A DNA stretch of 64,000 nt from Mesosutterella faecium (GCF_022809315.2 NZ_JAKZJU020000001.1:1897001-1961000); one strand, 5' to 3'; positions 50,650-60,424 are shown, counted from the first letter of the stretch. Translations and numbers: made by a program. The notes: a model not told the origin generated them from the letters alone.

Positions 50650-51121
50650 CTCACCTTCCGGGGTTCCCTGCCCTGGCGGCCCCCGGGAGAAAGAGTCCCG
50701 GCGGGCATCACGCCCCATCGCGATGCCCGCTTCTTTCTGCCTTTTGCCGCGTCTGGGACCGGGCCGCGCCGTCCGGACCGGCCGCTCTCCTTCTGGCGGC
50801 CTCAGGGACAGGTTCGAAAATGTGTCGGAGGCCCCTGGTCTGCCCGCCCGATTCTCCGCCTCCTTTCGCTTCCGGCGGACGCAGGGTCCCCGGCTGAACG
50901 CAAAAAGGCCTCGCGCTCCTGCCTTTTCAGGGTTCTTTTTTTCTAGAAGCCGCAGAATCTCTGCTTCAGGCCAGCATTATTTATTCACAAAAAACTATAG
51001 AACAAATAACAAATAAACGTTAAAATAATAATTAGGTAATAAATCCCATCCGGGCTCCGGCCCGCCGCCCTGTCGCGGGCCACGAGGCTGAGAGCCCTCT
51101 TCAAGATTAAGGGGGTGCATC
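50650..51121. other. Intergenic region between dipeptidase and usp genes
   Basis: About 470 bp. After the second hairpin a G+C-rich stretch of unknown role leads into an A+T-rich zone (50970-51045) that should hold the usp promoter (TAAAAT near 51021). Open frames here have no ribosome site and look random. Confidence 0.4.
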
Positions 51122-52054
51122 ATGAGAATCCTGCTTCCGGTCGACGGCAGCCTCTACAGTTCCTATGCCGCGGATTTCATCGCTTCCCGCACTTCGCTTC
51201 TTGCCGAAAAACCCGAAGTCGAAGTCTTCAATGTCCAGAAGCTGAGCTCCGGGCTCGTCACCGACCTCTGGAACACGAAGTCCTATGAAATGTTCTGCCG
51301 CACGGGCGCGGCCAAGGCCTTCTCGGCCGTGCGCCGGGCGCTCGAGTCCTGCGGCGTGAAGATCTCCGAGAAGTACGCCAAGGGCCCGGCCGTCGAGCTG
51401 ATCGCAAAGGAGATCGAGACCTACAAGCCCGACCTCGTCGTGATGGGCACCAAGGGCAAGACCGACTTCGACCGCATCGCGCTCGGGTCGGTCACCACGG
51501 GCGTCATCGCCCGCAACTCCTGCCCGATCCTGCTCATCCGCTCCGAGCCCGGCGCGATTCCCGACGCGCTCAAGGTGGGGCTGCCGGTGGACGGCTCCTC
51601 CCACAGCCTCGCCGCGGCGAAGTTCGTCGCGAAACACTCGGTTTTCTTCGGCCGCAGCCCCGAGATCCTGCTCATCCACGTCGCGAACCTGGGCGAGGAG
51701 GTCTTCTACTGCGACCTCGACAACCCGCTGCCCGAGACGCCCGGCGAGCGCTTCGGCGCCGAGGCCTATTTCGACAAGGTGAACAAGGAGCGCATCGCCC
51801 TAGAGAAGATAGACGCCGAGAAAGCCTTCGAGTCCGTCCGCCCGGCGTTTGCGGGCAGCGGCCTGCTCGTGCGCGAAGTCCCGCTCACGGGCGAAGTGGC
51901 ACCCGCGATCAGCCGCTGCGCCCGCACCGAGGGGCTGCATCTGCTCGTGATGGGCACGCGCGGCCTCGACAACGCCGCCTCCGTGACGCTGGGCTCGGTC
52001 ACGAGCCGCGTGCTCGCGGAGGGCACGATCCCGGTTCTGGTGGTGAAGGGCTGA
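51122..52054 (+). CDS. Universal stress protein, tandem UspA domains (1)
   Basis: Cytoplasmic stress protein of 310 residues with two UspA domains (about 1-145 and 155-310). Each carries an ATP-binding G-x2-G-x9-G-S/T motif: GTKGKTDFDRIALGS near 109-123 and GTRGLDNAASVTLGS near 277-291. A GGGGGTGC ribosome site lies just before the ATG. Paralogue of the next gene. Confidence 0.92.
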   Translation: MRILLPVDGSLYSSYAADFIASRTSLLAEKPEVEVFNVQKLSSGLVTDLWNTKSYEMFCRTGAAKAFSAVRRALESCGVKISEKYAKGPAVELIAKEIETYKPDLVVMGTKGKTDFDRIALGSVTTGVIARNSCPILLIRSEPGAIPDALKVGLPVDGSSHSLAAAKFVAKHSVFFGRSPEILLIHVANLGEEVFYCDLDNPLPETPGERFGAEAYFDKVNKERIALEKIDAEKAFESVRPAFAGSGLLVREVPLTGEVAPAISRCARTEGLHLLVMGTRGLDNAASVTLGSVTSRVLAEGTIPVLVVKG

Positions 52055-52182
52055 AAAAGGAGGGAGCCCTCCCCTCTCTCTATATATAAGACAAGGACAA
52101 CCAAAAAAGCGGGAAAAAGCCGCAGCGGCGGGCCCAGGGGCCCCGCCCCGCAAGGCCGCTTCCCGCGAGGAGTTCGAAAACC

Positions 52183-53121
52183 ATGAAAATCCTGCTACCC
52201 GTCGACGGCAGCCTCTACAGCGCCTACGCGGCCTCCTTTCTCAAGGCCTGCGCGCCATTCCTCAGCACCACGCCCGAAATCGAAGTCTTCAACGTCCAGC
52301 GCCTGAGCTCGGGCCTTTTGACCGATCTGTGGGACACGAAGGCCTACCAGAACTTCTGCCGCGCCGGAGCGGCCCGCGCCTTCGCGGGCGTGCGCCGCGC
52401 CTTTGACAGCCTGCACGTGCCGGTGCACGAGAAATACGCAACGGGCCCCGTGATCGAAACGATCCTCAAGGAGGCCGAGGCCTTCGGGCCGGACCTGATC
52501 GTGATGGGCACCAAGGGCAAGACCAACTTCGACCGGCTCGTGATGGGCTCGGTCACCACCGGGGTCATCGCCGGAGCGAAGTGCCCGTTGCTTCTCATCC
52601 GCAGCCCCTACCTTCCGAAGGGGCGCGACCTCAAGGTGGGGCTTGCCGTGGACGGCTCCGAGTACGGCGTCCAGGCGGCCCGGTTCCTCGCCCGCAGCGC
52701 GGACCGGCTCGGCGCCCAGACCAAGGTGAGCCTCATCCACGTCTCCGATGACGTGGACGACGTCTTCTACTACAACCTCGTGAATCCGGGCTACTTCAAG
52801 GCGGTGGAGACCGCGCCGGACAAAGGCGGGGACTTCTTCGAGCAGTTCAACGCGAAGCGCGTCGCCTTTGAAAAAGAGGAAAGCGACAAGGCCTTCGCCA
52901 CGGTGCTGCCGGTGCTTGAGCCCACGGGGCTGCCGCTCGAGGAGGTGACGCTCTCGGGCGACGTGGGGCCGATCCTCGCGCGATACGCCGAGCAGATGGG
53001 ACTCGACCTCCTCGTGATGGGCTCAAGGGGCCTCGATAACGGCGAGGCCGCGACCACGGGCTCGATCACGACCAGGGTGCTCGCCGAGGGGAAGATCCCG
53101 GTGCTCATCGTGAAATCCTGA
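52183..53121 (+). CDS. Universal stress protein, tandem UspA domains (2)
   Basis: 312 residues, same two-domain plan as the preceding gene: GTKGKTNFDRLVMGS near 109-123 and GSRGLDNGEAATTGS near 279-293. It starts MKILLPVDGSLYSAYA, almost the same as its neighbour's N-terminus. The pair arose by tandem duplication and has since diverged mainly in the second domain. 128 bp separate the genes; a terminator follows this one. Confidence 0.92.
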   Translation: MKILLPVDGSLYSAYAASFLKACAPFLSTTPEIEVFNVQRLSSGLLTDLWDTKAYQNFCRAGAARAFAGVRRAFDSLHVPVHEKYATGPVIETILKEAEAFGPDLIVMGTKGKTNFDRLVMGSVTTGVIAGAKCPLLLIRSPYLPKGRDLKVGLAVDGSEYGVQAARFLARSADRLGAQTKVSLIHVSDDVDDVFYYNLVNPGYFKAVETAPDKGGDFFEQFNAKRVAFEKEESDKAFATVLPVLEPTGLPLEEVTLSGDVGPILARYAEQMGLDLLVMGSRGLDNGEAATTGSITTRVLAEGKIPVLIVKS

Positions 53122-53156
53122 AAAAATCTTCTGAAAGGACCATAGAAGCGGAAAGC

Positions 53157-53190
53157 GGGTCCGCGGCCCAAGCGCCGCGGGCCTTTTTTT
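53157..53190 (+). terminator. Terminator after the usp pair
   Basis: GGTCCGCGG and CCGCGGGCC arms (one G-T pair) are followed by seven T. Confidence 0.8.
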
Positions 53191-53209
53191 CGCCCCCCCG
53201 CGCGGGGCC

Positions 53210-53509
53210 TCAGAGGACGTGCATCAGGAGCGCGTCCACGCCCACGGCGGCCGCCACCGAGAGGATGAGGCTCTTTTTCGCGGCAACCAGGAGCGCCGCG
53301 GCAAGCCCTCCCAGGTCCGGGATCGAGGTCGTCATGAAGCTCGGCGCGACCACCGAGACCATCACGCAGCAGGGCATCATCTCAAAAAGCTTCTTCACGT
53401 CGGGCGAGAAGCCCCGGCCCCGCAGGAACAGGTAGGAGAGGGCCCGGGTCGAGTAGGTCGCGGCCGCCATGCCGAGAATCGTGAGGAGCTGGAGCAGCGT
53501 TATTTCCAT
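53210..53509 (-). CDS. azlD: AzlD-family small subunit of branched-chain amino-acid exporter
   Basis: 99-residue membrane protein with three to four helices (MEITLLQLLTILGMAAATYSTRALSYLFL in part), the small partner of AzlC. The ATG at 53509 lies inside the end of azlC, overlapping by 10 bases. AzlCD pairs export branched-chain amino acids or analogues. The Y-S-T-R near 21 is typical of the family. Confidence 0.88.
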   Translation of the reverse strand: MEITLLQLLTILGMAAATYSTRALSYLFLRGRGFSPDVKKLFEMMPCCVMVSVVAPSFMTTSIPDLGGLAAALLVAAKKSLILSVAAAVGVDALLMHVL

Positions 53510-54234
53510 CTGAGGCCTCCCTTGATGAAGAACCAGGCCGAGGCGAGGCCCGCGATGATGCCCAGCATCACGGCAAGCGGCGTCGAGAGCGCGAGCGAGG
53601 AGAGGCCGGCCGCCGCACCGCTTACAAGAACCGGCATGCACCTCCTGCGGCCGGGCCACATCATCGCGGTGAGCGTGATGAAAAGCGCGGGGAAGGCCGC
53701 CTGGAAGCCCCACTGCCGAAGGTCTCCGAGCAGGCCGCTCAGTGCGCAGCCGATCACGGCAGAGGTCCACCAGGACAGCCAGAGCGAGCCGCCGACGCCC
53801 ATGTAGAAGGGAAGCGAGAAGGCCTCATCCTCCGGCACGCCCGCCTTTTTCCTCTCGTAGCAGTCCCGGATCGAGAGCGACCAGCACTCGTCGCACATGA
53901 AGAAAAGCGCCGCGAGGGCGCGGCTCCGGGGCTGGCTTTGAAGCCAGGGGGTGAGCGCGGCGCTTAAGACGATGTGGCGCGAGTTGACGAGCCAGGCCGT
54001 GAGCACGATCGCCGCGGCCGGGGGCACCGAGGACCAGAGCGAGAGCGCCGCGAACTCCGAGCCGCCCGCGAAGTTAAGCCCTCCCATCAGGCCCGCGGCC
54101 AGGGGCGAGAGCCCCACGAAGGCGCAGGTCGCCCCCATGATGAGGCCCACCGGCACCATGCCGACCAAAATCGGCGAGACCGTCCTCACTCCCCGCAGAA
54201 ACTCGGCCGCCGCCGAGGCTGGCGCCAGTGACAT
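53500..54234 (-). CDS. azlC: AzlC-family branched-chain amino-acid exporter
   Basis: Large membrane subunit, 244 residues, about seven helices. Landmarks: PILVGMVPVGLIMGATCAFVGLSP (near 20-43 in part) and GGLNFAGGSEFAALSLW. It overlaps azlD, so translation is coupled. In a cell living on amino acids an exporter would relieve excess valine or leucine. Confidence 0.92.
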   Translation of the reverse strand: MSLAPASAAAEFLRGVRTVSPILVGMVPVGLIMGATCAFVGLSPLAAGLMGGLNFAGGSEFAALSLWSSVPPAAAIVLTAWLVNSRHIVLSAALTPWLQSQPRSRALAALFFMCDECWSLSIRDCYERKKAGVPEDEAFSLPFYMGVGGSLWLSWWTSAVIGCALSGLLGDLRQWGFQAAFPALFITLTAMMWPGRRRCMPVLVSGAAAGLSSLALSTPLAVMLGIIAGLASAWFFIKGGLRWK

Positions 54235-54389
54235 GAAAAACCTCTCTTCAGACTAAAAAAAGGCGGAGGCCCCGCCCTTCCCCCGCTTTCAGGGCCGCAG
54301 CCCCGGCTTCCCGCCCCTTCCCGTCCTCAAGTGGCGGCGGGGCGGAGGCGTCCGCCCATTCTAGACACTTTTCCCGACCCCCTTCTTTC

Positions 54390-55025
54390 TCAGGACGGGC
54401 GGCTCACGAGCACCCCGAGCCCGAGCAGCCAGTAGACGAGCCCGGAGCCGCGGACCGCGCGGAGCCGGGCCGAGGGGCTGCGGTTCAGGGCGGACAGCAG
54501 GCTCCCCGAGAGCACGGCAAGCAGCACGTTCCAGACCGTGCTCGTCGCGAGAAACGTGAGCCCGAGCAGCAGAAAGGGAACGGGGCTCGATTCCGCCCCG
54601 GGCGCGACGAAGGCGGGCAGGAAGGCTAAGAAAAAGAGAGCCACCTTGGGATTGAGCGCGTTGGTGAGCGCGCCGTCGCGCCAGGAGCGCAGGAGGCTTG
54701 CCGGGCGGGCGCGCCCCGCCGCGTCGCCCAGGGCGCTGCCGCTTTCGCGGAAAGCCTTCACGCCCAGATAAAAGAGATAGCCCACCCCCAGGCACTTCAG
54801 CGCGAAAAATGCGGAAGGGGCGCTCGCGAGCACCGCGGCGAGCCCCAGCGAGACGAGCGTCAGGTGAAAGAGGATGCCCGTTGAAATGCCCAGCGCCGAG
54901 GCCACGCCGACCCGTCTGCCTCCCGTGCAGGAGCGGGTGAGGATGTAAAGCGTGTCGACCCCGGGGGTGAGGTTGAGCAGGATCCCTGCCGTGATGAAAG
55001 CCCCGTAGTTCACAATGCCGGTCAT
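54390..55025 (-). CDS. LysE/RhtB-family amino-acid exporter
   Basis: Inner-membrane exporter of 211 residues with about six helices. Family motif LTPGVDTLYILTRS is near 17-30; the start at 55025 has an AAAGGAGG ribosome site and is preferred to an in-frame ATG at 55118. NPKVALFFLAFLPAFV near 118-133 is the second signature. It is transcribed away from an AraC-type regulator that probably controls it. The exported amino acid cannot be read from sequence. Confidence 0.9.
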   Translation of the reverse strand: MTGIVNYGAFITAGILLNLTPGVDTLYILTRSCTGGRRVGVASALGISTGILFHLTLVSLGLAAVLASAPSAFFALKCLGVGYLFYLGVKAFRESGSALGDAAGRARPASLLRSWRDGALTNALNPKVALFFLAFLPAFVAPGAESSPVPFLLLGLTFLATSTVWNVLLAVLSGSLLSALNRSPSARLRAVRGSGLVYWLLGLGVLVSRPS

Positions 55026-55144
55026 GGCTGCGGCCTCCTTTGGAGAAATTGAAATTTTCAAAGCGATTCTAGGAACTGAGGGCCTTTGTTTTGGCAAAAA
55101 CGCGGCATAAAATGTCACTATTCGCTTATCTTGAGGCTAAAAGG

Positions 55145-56086
55145 ATGAAAAAGAGCCGCCCGGTCGACCCCATGAGCCTAGCCGCGGCCTTTCCGCCGCG
55201 GGTAGAAAGCGGCCGCGAGACCACCGAGCACGGCGGCGCGGACTTTCCGCTCGCCCTTTACCGCAGGGAGCCCGCTGCGCTGCCCTTCGGCCGCACGGGC
55301 TGGCACTGGCACGAGGAGCTGCAGGTCTGCGTCGTGGAGGAGGGATGCGTCCTTTTCCGGGTGGGGGAGGAAGAGCTCGAGGCGGGCAAAGGCAGCCTTC
55401 TTTTCATCAACTCGCGGATCCCGCACACCGCCCGCCCAAAACTGCCTGAGGGGAGCACCGGCCCCGCGCGGTACCTCTGCGTCGACTTCAAGCCGCGGCT
55501 TCTCGCGGGGCTGCCCTCGAGCCTGATCGGAAAGCGCTACGTGAGCCCCTTTGAGGGGGAGCGGGGGCCGGAGTCCGCGCTGCTGCCCCGGGCGCAGGCG
55601 GCCGCCGAACTCTCGCGCGCGGCCGACGCGAAGGAAAGGAAGCAGGCGGGCTGGGAGCTGCGGGCCCTCGGGGCCCTTCTCCTGCTCTGGGCAGAACTGC
55701 TCCCGGAGCTCTCGCGCAGGGCCCGCGCGGGAGGAAAGCGCGCGGCCTCCTCGGCCCGCGCGAGCCGGTGCGCCGCGGCCATGATCGACTTCATCGAGGC
55801 GCACGCCGGAGAACCCCTGAAGCTCTCCGCGGTCGCCCGGGCCGCAAACCTTTCGGAGTCCGAAGCGAGGCGGGTCTTCACCCGCACGACGGGCGAGAGC
55901 CCCATGGCGTACCTGCGCCGCAGGCGGCTCGAGCGGGCCGCTGCGCTTCTCGAGCAGCCGGGGCTTTCGGTGGAGGAGGCGGCCGCCGCCTGCGGCTTTT
56001 CATCCGCCTCCTACTTCGTGAGGGCCTTCAGGAAGGAAAAGGGGCTGCCTCCCCTCAGGTGGAGGCGTGCGGGCCGAGAGCCCTGA
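55145..56086 (+). CDS. AraC-family transcriptional regulator
   Basis: 313 residues. N-terminal cupin-type sensor (HWHEELQVCVVEEG near 55-68), C-terminal double helix-turn-helix (about 215-310): LKLSAVARAANLSESEARRVF and LSVEEAAAACGFSSASYFVRAFRK (in part). The ATG at 55145 with GAGG upstream is preferred; an in-frame ATG at 55091 would add 18 residues. Divergent from the LysE-type exporter, with 119 bp between start codons. Confidence 0.88.
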   Translation: MKKSRPVDPMSLAAAFPPRVESGRETTEHGGADFPLALYRREPAALPFGRTGWHWHEELQVCVVEEGCVLFRVGEEELEAGKGSLLFINSRIPHTARPKLPEGSTGPARYLCVDFKPRLLAGLPSSLIGKRYVSPFEGERGPESALLPRAQAAAELSRAADAKERKQAGWELRALGALLLLWAELLPELSRRARAGGKRAASSARASRCAAAMIDFIEAHAGEPLKLSAVARAANLSESEARRVFTRTTGESPMAYLRRRRLERAAALLEQPGLSVEEAAAACGFSSASYFVRAFRKEKGLPPLRWRRAGREP

Positions 56087-56105
56087 GGGGAAGCGAGGCC
56101 AGGGG

Positions 56106-57257
56106 TCAGGCCTCGAAGGTCCCCTTCACGATGATTTCGCCCGAGCGCATCATCTGGCGGCCCTTCGAGAAGACGTCGGTCAGGCTGAAGTCCTCGTCGA
56201 AAAGGAGGGCGTTCGCGACCGCGCCCTCTTCCACCCGGCCCTGGCCGGCGAGCCCGTGGGAGTCGGCGACGTTGCGGGTGATGAAGCCCAGCACCGTCGG
56301 GACCGGCAGCCGGTAGTCGCGGATCAGCTTCTGCACGGTCGAGAGGTTGCACTCGATGCCGCAGACCGCGAGCCCCACCATGTTGCCCTTGTCGTCAAAG
56401 CGCGGCTTCGAGCCGTGGCCGTCGGAGCTCATCGTGATCAGCTTCGGGTCGACGCCGGCCTCGAGCGCCTCGGCGAAGGCCTCGGCCGGGCCCTCCTTGA
56501 AGCAGCACGAGCCCCCGGTCGTGATGTCGATGTAGCCGCCCGCCTTCGCAAAGGCCACGGCCGAGTCGAACACGTGGCGGATGCGCGCGCAGTGGGTGGG
56601 GCGGATGTGCTTGATCGGGAAACCCCGCGAGACGATTTCCCTGTACATGTCGAAGGCCCCGGGGATGTTGCCCGAGTGGATGTGCAGGACCCCGACCTTG
56701 CCCGTGATCATGCCGGCAAGGCGGATGTCGGCAAGCAGGTGGATCACCTCGTCCACGGTCGGAAACGAGCTCCTGTGGTCCCCCAACGCAATCTTCACGC
56801 CGAGGCACTCGGGCACCATGAAGATGTCCTTCGCGGCCTCCCCGCTCATCGTGGTGGGCGGGAAGCGGTAGTTGCTCGTGTACATCCAGGCGTTCGCGCC
56901 CTCGGCCGAAAGAGCGCGCACCTTGGCGAGCAGGTTCTCGATCGAGCGGGTGATGAAGTCGGTTCCCGAGACCCCGACGAGGCTCGTGGTGCCGCAGGCG
57001 ATGAGCTCCGAGAGCACGAGTTCCGGCGTCCTTGAGACCGGGCCGCCCTCGCCGCCGCCTCCGGTCACGTGGATGTGCTGGTCGAAAAAGCCGGGCGCGA
57101 GGATTTTGCCCTTCGCGTCGATCGTCTCGAGCCCGGGGAGGCTTACCGAGAGGTCCGGCCCCACCGCGAGGAAGCGGCCTGCGGCCATGAGGACGTCGTT
57201 CACGCCGAGGTCGTCGGGAGAGTAGACGCGGGCGTTCTTGATCAAAATGGGCTTCAT
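56106..57257 (-). CDS. iadA: Isoaspartyl dipeptidase
   Basis: Zinc hydrolase that cleaves beta-aspartyl dipeptides and so returns damaged Asp/Asn residues to aspartate. 383 residues. Amidohydrolase features: DQHIHVTGGGGEGG near 60-73, carbamylated-Lys region VKIALGDHR, LHIHSGN near 199 (zinc His), a second THCAR near 228, and MSSDGHGS (catalytic Asp near 284). The ATG at 57257 gives better spacing to AGGAG than one two codons upstream. Followed by a dcuC-type gene upstream on the same strand, so peptide breakdown and dicarboxylate transport may be co-expressed. Confidence 0.92.
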   Translation of the reverse strand: MKPILIKNARVYSPDDLGVNDVLMAAGRFLAVGPDLSVSLPGLETIDAKGKILAPGFFDQHIHVTGGGGEGGPVSRTPELVLSELIACGTTSLVGVSGTDFITRSIENLLAKVRALSAEGANAWMYTSNYRFPPTTMSGEAAKDIFMVPECLGVKIALGDHRSSFPTVDEVIHLLADIRLAGMITGKVGVLHIHSGNIPGAFDMYREIVSRGFPIKHIRPTHCARIRHVFDSAVAFAKAGGYIDITTGGSCCFKEGPAEAFAEALEAGVDPKLITMSSDGHGSKPRFDDKGNMVGLAVCGIECNLSTVQKLIRDYRLPVPTVLGFITRNVADSHGLAGQGRVEEGAVANALLFDEDFSLTDVFSKGRQMMRSGEIIVKGTFEA

Positions 57258-57321
57258 GTTCATGTCTCCTTAGGGGAAGGGGCGCCCCCTTTTAAGCCCG
57301 GGGCGCCCGTCTGTCTGGTCG

Positions 57322-58700
57322 TCAGAGGAAAACGGCCGAGGCCGCGATGTTGGTGATCAGCGCGAGCACCATCACGGGAATCGTGCGCCGCACGAGCTGG
57401 AAGGGGCTGATGCCCGCAATCGAGGACACGGCGATTGTGACGCCCGCGATCGGGCACATCGTGCGGGCGATGCCCGCGGAGAGCTGCACCGGCACGGCGA
57501 GCACGGCCGCGTTCATGCCGACAGAGGCCGCGGCCTCGGGCAGCAGGGGCGAAAAGGCGAAGAAGGCGGCGTTGCCCGAGCCGGTGACGAGGGTCGCGAT
57601 CACCATGATCGCGATCATCACGAGCAGCATCAGCCACACGCCCGCCGACTCCATGGAGGCCGCGGCCTGGATCATCGTGGTGATGCCCCCGACCTTGGTC
57701 ATGCCGAGCGCGAAGAGCTCGGCGCAGCAGATGAGCGAGACCGTCGAGGTGAAGACCTTGCCCATGCCCTCGAAGACGGACTTCGTGCGAAGGATCGCCT
57801 CCTTCACCTGGCGGTGCGTCACGAGGTCCACCACGAAGGCGAGCAGGATCGAGAGGATGATCGCGGTCTGCAGCGACAGCTTCACGCCCTTGTAGACCAT
57901 GGGCGAGAAGACGATGAGAAGCACAAGCGGCACCATCGGGAGCACCGCGTACCAGCCCGGGCCCGCGCCTTCGAAGGCCTTGGAGACATCGCGCTTTTCA
58001 GCGGGCCCGGCGGCCTCAGCGGCGCCGGCGGCCGCGTCCCTGCGGTCAAACCACCGCTGCACGAAGAAGTGCCCGACCGCGACCACCGCGATCACGCAGA
58101 CCGCCACCGGGATCTGGTTCTGCACGAAGTAGGTGACCACGTCCGTGTTGAGGAGGTCGGCCGCCCGCATGGCGTTGGAGGACGAGGGCCCGAGGTCGAG
58201 GCAGCAGGTCGAGCCGATCACCGCCGCGGCCGAGGTCTTCGAGACCCCGAGCGCGATGAGCAGAGGATAGATCGAGGCCATCAGCAGCAGCCCCAGCCCC
58301 ACCGCGGAGTTGATGAACAGCGCCATGAACTGCCCGATCACGTAGGTGACGGCCAGCAGCACGTAAGGCGAGCGGATCGCCGAGAGCGGCCGCACGCAGG
58401 CTTTCACGAGCGCCTTGGAGGCGCCGATCTTGTCCATGTAGTAGGAAAAGCCCGCGATCCACATGATGTTGAGGCCGAGCCCCGGGAGCCTGCCCTTCAT
58501 CTTGTCGGTGAAGGCCTGCGCGAAGTCAAACCCGATGAAGTGCGTGGAGGCCTTGGGCGAGACCGGATCGACGCCGAAGCAGGCTGCGATCACTAGAAAG
58601 ACCAGGCCCGCGAGGAGAAGGACCGTGGGGGATAGTAGCTTTTGAAGATGCACCAGGCGACGACCGCGATCACCGCCAGCGTGATGATGACTCCGAGCAT
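57322..58700 (-). CDS. dcuC: DcuC-family C4-dicarboxylate carrier, frameshifted near its start
   Basis: Anaerobic C4-dicarboxylate transporter (succinate efflux, fumarate or aspartate exchange), about 459 residues when joined. Translation should start at 58700 (AGGAG-TCTCT-ATG) with MLGVIITLAVIAVVAWCIFK and continue SYYPPTVLLLAG, but the C-run at 58627-58631 has five bases where six are needed. The downstream frame (443 residues from an ATG at 58653 with no ribosome site) carries all other helices and the late GSGNAAFFAF and ARTMCPIAGV motifs. The joined form matches the neighbouring DcuC and E. coli DcuC in length and spacing. A sequencing error, phase variation or true inactivation are all possible. 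Confidence 0.82.
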
Positions 58701-59085
58701 AGAGACTCCTTTGGCGTGGGTAACCGGGGGGAGCCTGCGGCCGCAGGGAAGGCCGGCCCTCCCCTTCTCTTTTTTCTTTGAGCGGCGCGCAGACGGGACG
58801 TTCCGGGCGCGCCAGCCCTGATTATCGGCCGATGAAGGCAAAAAATCACTTGGAATCGTCAAGCGGCCATTTACGCGACATTGCCCGCTTTTGCAAAATA
58901 ATTAGGGAAAAATGCATATTTTCCCGATAAGATCAAGGTTGCAGCACTCTTTGAAAAACAGCCTGAATTAGGTATTATTGCCTAGTATCCACCAGCGGCC
59001 GTCCCGACCCGGGCTCGCAAGGATGCCCTTTGAGGGAACAGAGAAGCCCGGAAGCGGGGCCGGTCCGCCATCCTGAGGAGAAATC
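58701..59085. other. Divergent promoter region between two dcuC-type genes
   Basis: 385 bp. A+T-rich centre (58890-58985) should hold both promoters. It contains the palindrome at 58905-58925. No gene is recognised. Confidence 0.5.
58905..58925. promoter_or_regulatory. Palindromic operator between the dcuC genes
   Basis: GGGAAAA (58905-58911) and TTTTCCC (58919-58925) arms around a TGCAT-containing centre. A good candidate for a regulator controlling both carriers. Confidence 0.5.
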
Positions 59086-60354
59086 ATGACAATACTGTGC
59101 TGGGTCGCGGTCGCGGTGATCATCGCGACCATCTACGGCCTGATCAAACGCTGGGAGACGCGCCTGGTGCTGATCGCGGCGGGCTTCCTGCTCTGCTGCG
59201 TGAGCCTGCAGCCGATGGCCGCGCTCAACGCCTTTGCCAAATCGATGACGAACAACTCGCTCATCATGGCAATCTGCGGCTCGATGGGCTTTGCCTTCGT
59301 CGCGAGCTACACGAAGTGCGACCGCTCGCTCGTCTATTACCTGTCCTCCCCGATCAAGGGGCTCGGCATTTTCCTGATCCCGATCTGCACCCTGATCACG
59401 TTCCTCGTGAACATCGCGATCCCCTCGGCCGCGGGCTGCGCCGCGGCCGTGGGCTCGACCCTGATCCCGGTGATGCTGCGCGCGAGGATCAAGCCCGCGG
59501 CGGCCGCCGCCGCAGTGCTCGCCGGCACGATCGGCTCGTACCTGTCGCCCGGCACCTCGCACAACCCCTTCGTTGCCAAAATGGCCGGCATCAGCGTGAT
59601 GGACTTCATCGGCACGCACATGTGGTACTCCATCATGTGCGGCGTGATCCTCATCGTGGGCACGGCGATCGTCTGCTTCATCCTGGGCGACGGCAAGGGC
59701 GATGAGAACGCCCAGGTTGACCAGAGCAAGCTCATGAGCAACGACGGCTTCAAGCCCAACCCGCTCGGCGCCCTGGTGATGATCGTCCCGATCGCGATCC
59801 TCGTGGTCGGCAACGTCTGGGTCCCGGCGATCAAGACCGGCGTCGCGCAGGCCATGCTGATCGGCGCGATCTGCGCCCTGCTGGTGGCCCGCGCCGACCC
59901 GCAGCAGTTCTCCCGCGAGTTCTTCAAGGGCATGGGCAAGGGCTACGCCGACGTGCTGGGCATCATCATCGCCGCGGGCGTCTTCGCCGCGGGCCTTCGC
60001 ACCTCGGGCCTCATTGACGCGGGCATCGCCGCGCTGAAGGAATCGAACGAATTCGCCCGCTGGGGCGGCTCCCTCGGCCCCTGGATCATGGGCGTGCTCT
60101 CCGGCTCGGGCGACGCTGCGACCCTTGCCTTCAACGAGACCGTCACTCCGCACGCGAAGGAATTCGGCATGACGATCGAGAGCCTGGGCGGCCTCGCGTT
60201 CCTCTCGGGCGCCCTCGGTCGCACGATGTCCCCGATCGCGGGCGTCACGATCCTCGTGTCCGGCATCGCGATGGTGAATCCGCTTGAGGTCGTGAAGCGC
60301 ACCTGCATCCCCTGCGTGATCGCGGTGATCGCCTGCGCGCTGCTCATGGTCTAG
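59086..60354 (+). CDS. DcuC-family C4-dicarboxylate carrier
   Basis: Intact second carrier, 422 residues with about ten to twelve helices. Starts MTILCWVAVAVIIATIYGLI after GAGGAGAAATC. Family segments: NIAIPSAAGCAAAVGSTLIPVML (in part), GSYLSPGTSHNP, a late SGSGDAATLAFNE and GRTMSPIAGVTILVSGIAMV (in part). It provides the template showing that the divergent copy lacks one base. Substrates likely include fumarate, succinate or aspartate. Confidence 0.92.
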   Translation: MTILCWVAVAVIIATIYGLIKRWETRLVLIAAGFLLCCVSLQPMAALNAFAKSMTNNSLIMAICGSMGFAFVASYTKCDRSLVYYLSSPIKGLGIFLIPICTLITFLVNIAIPSAAGCAAAVGSTLIPVMLRARIKPAAAAAAVLAGTIGSYLSPGTSHNPFVAKMAGISVMDFIGTHMWYSIMCGVILIVGTAIVCFILGDGKGDENAQVDQSKLMSNDGFKPNPLGALVMIVPIAILVVGNVWVPAIKTGVAQAMLIGAICALLVARADPQQFSREFFKGMGKGYADVLGIIIAAGVFAAGLRTSGLIDAGIAALKESNEFARWGGSLGPWIMGVLSGSGDAATLAFNETVTPHAKEFGMTIESLGGLAFLSGALGRTMSPIAGVTILVSGIAMVNPLEVVKRTCIPCVIAVIACALLMV

Positions 60355-60387
60355 AGCCAGCCGATCCAAACAACTGATTCATCAGTG

Positions 60388-60424
60388 AAGCCGGCCGTTC
60401 AACTGAACGACCGGCTTTTCGTTT
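60388..60424 (+). terminator. Terminator after the intact dcuC gene
   Basis: AAGCCGG and CCGGCTT arms extended by CGTTCA/TGAACG with one mismatch, then a T-rich tail (TTTTCGTTTT). Confidence 0.85.

Noticed and set aside
48679..50718. 679-codon minus-strand frame opposite the C69 dipeptidase
   Set aside because: Shadow frame with biased composition.
50723..51016. 97-codon plus-strand frame between dipeptidase and usp
   Set aside because: No ribosome site, random-looking composition, overlaps a hairpin at its start.
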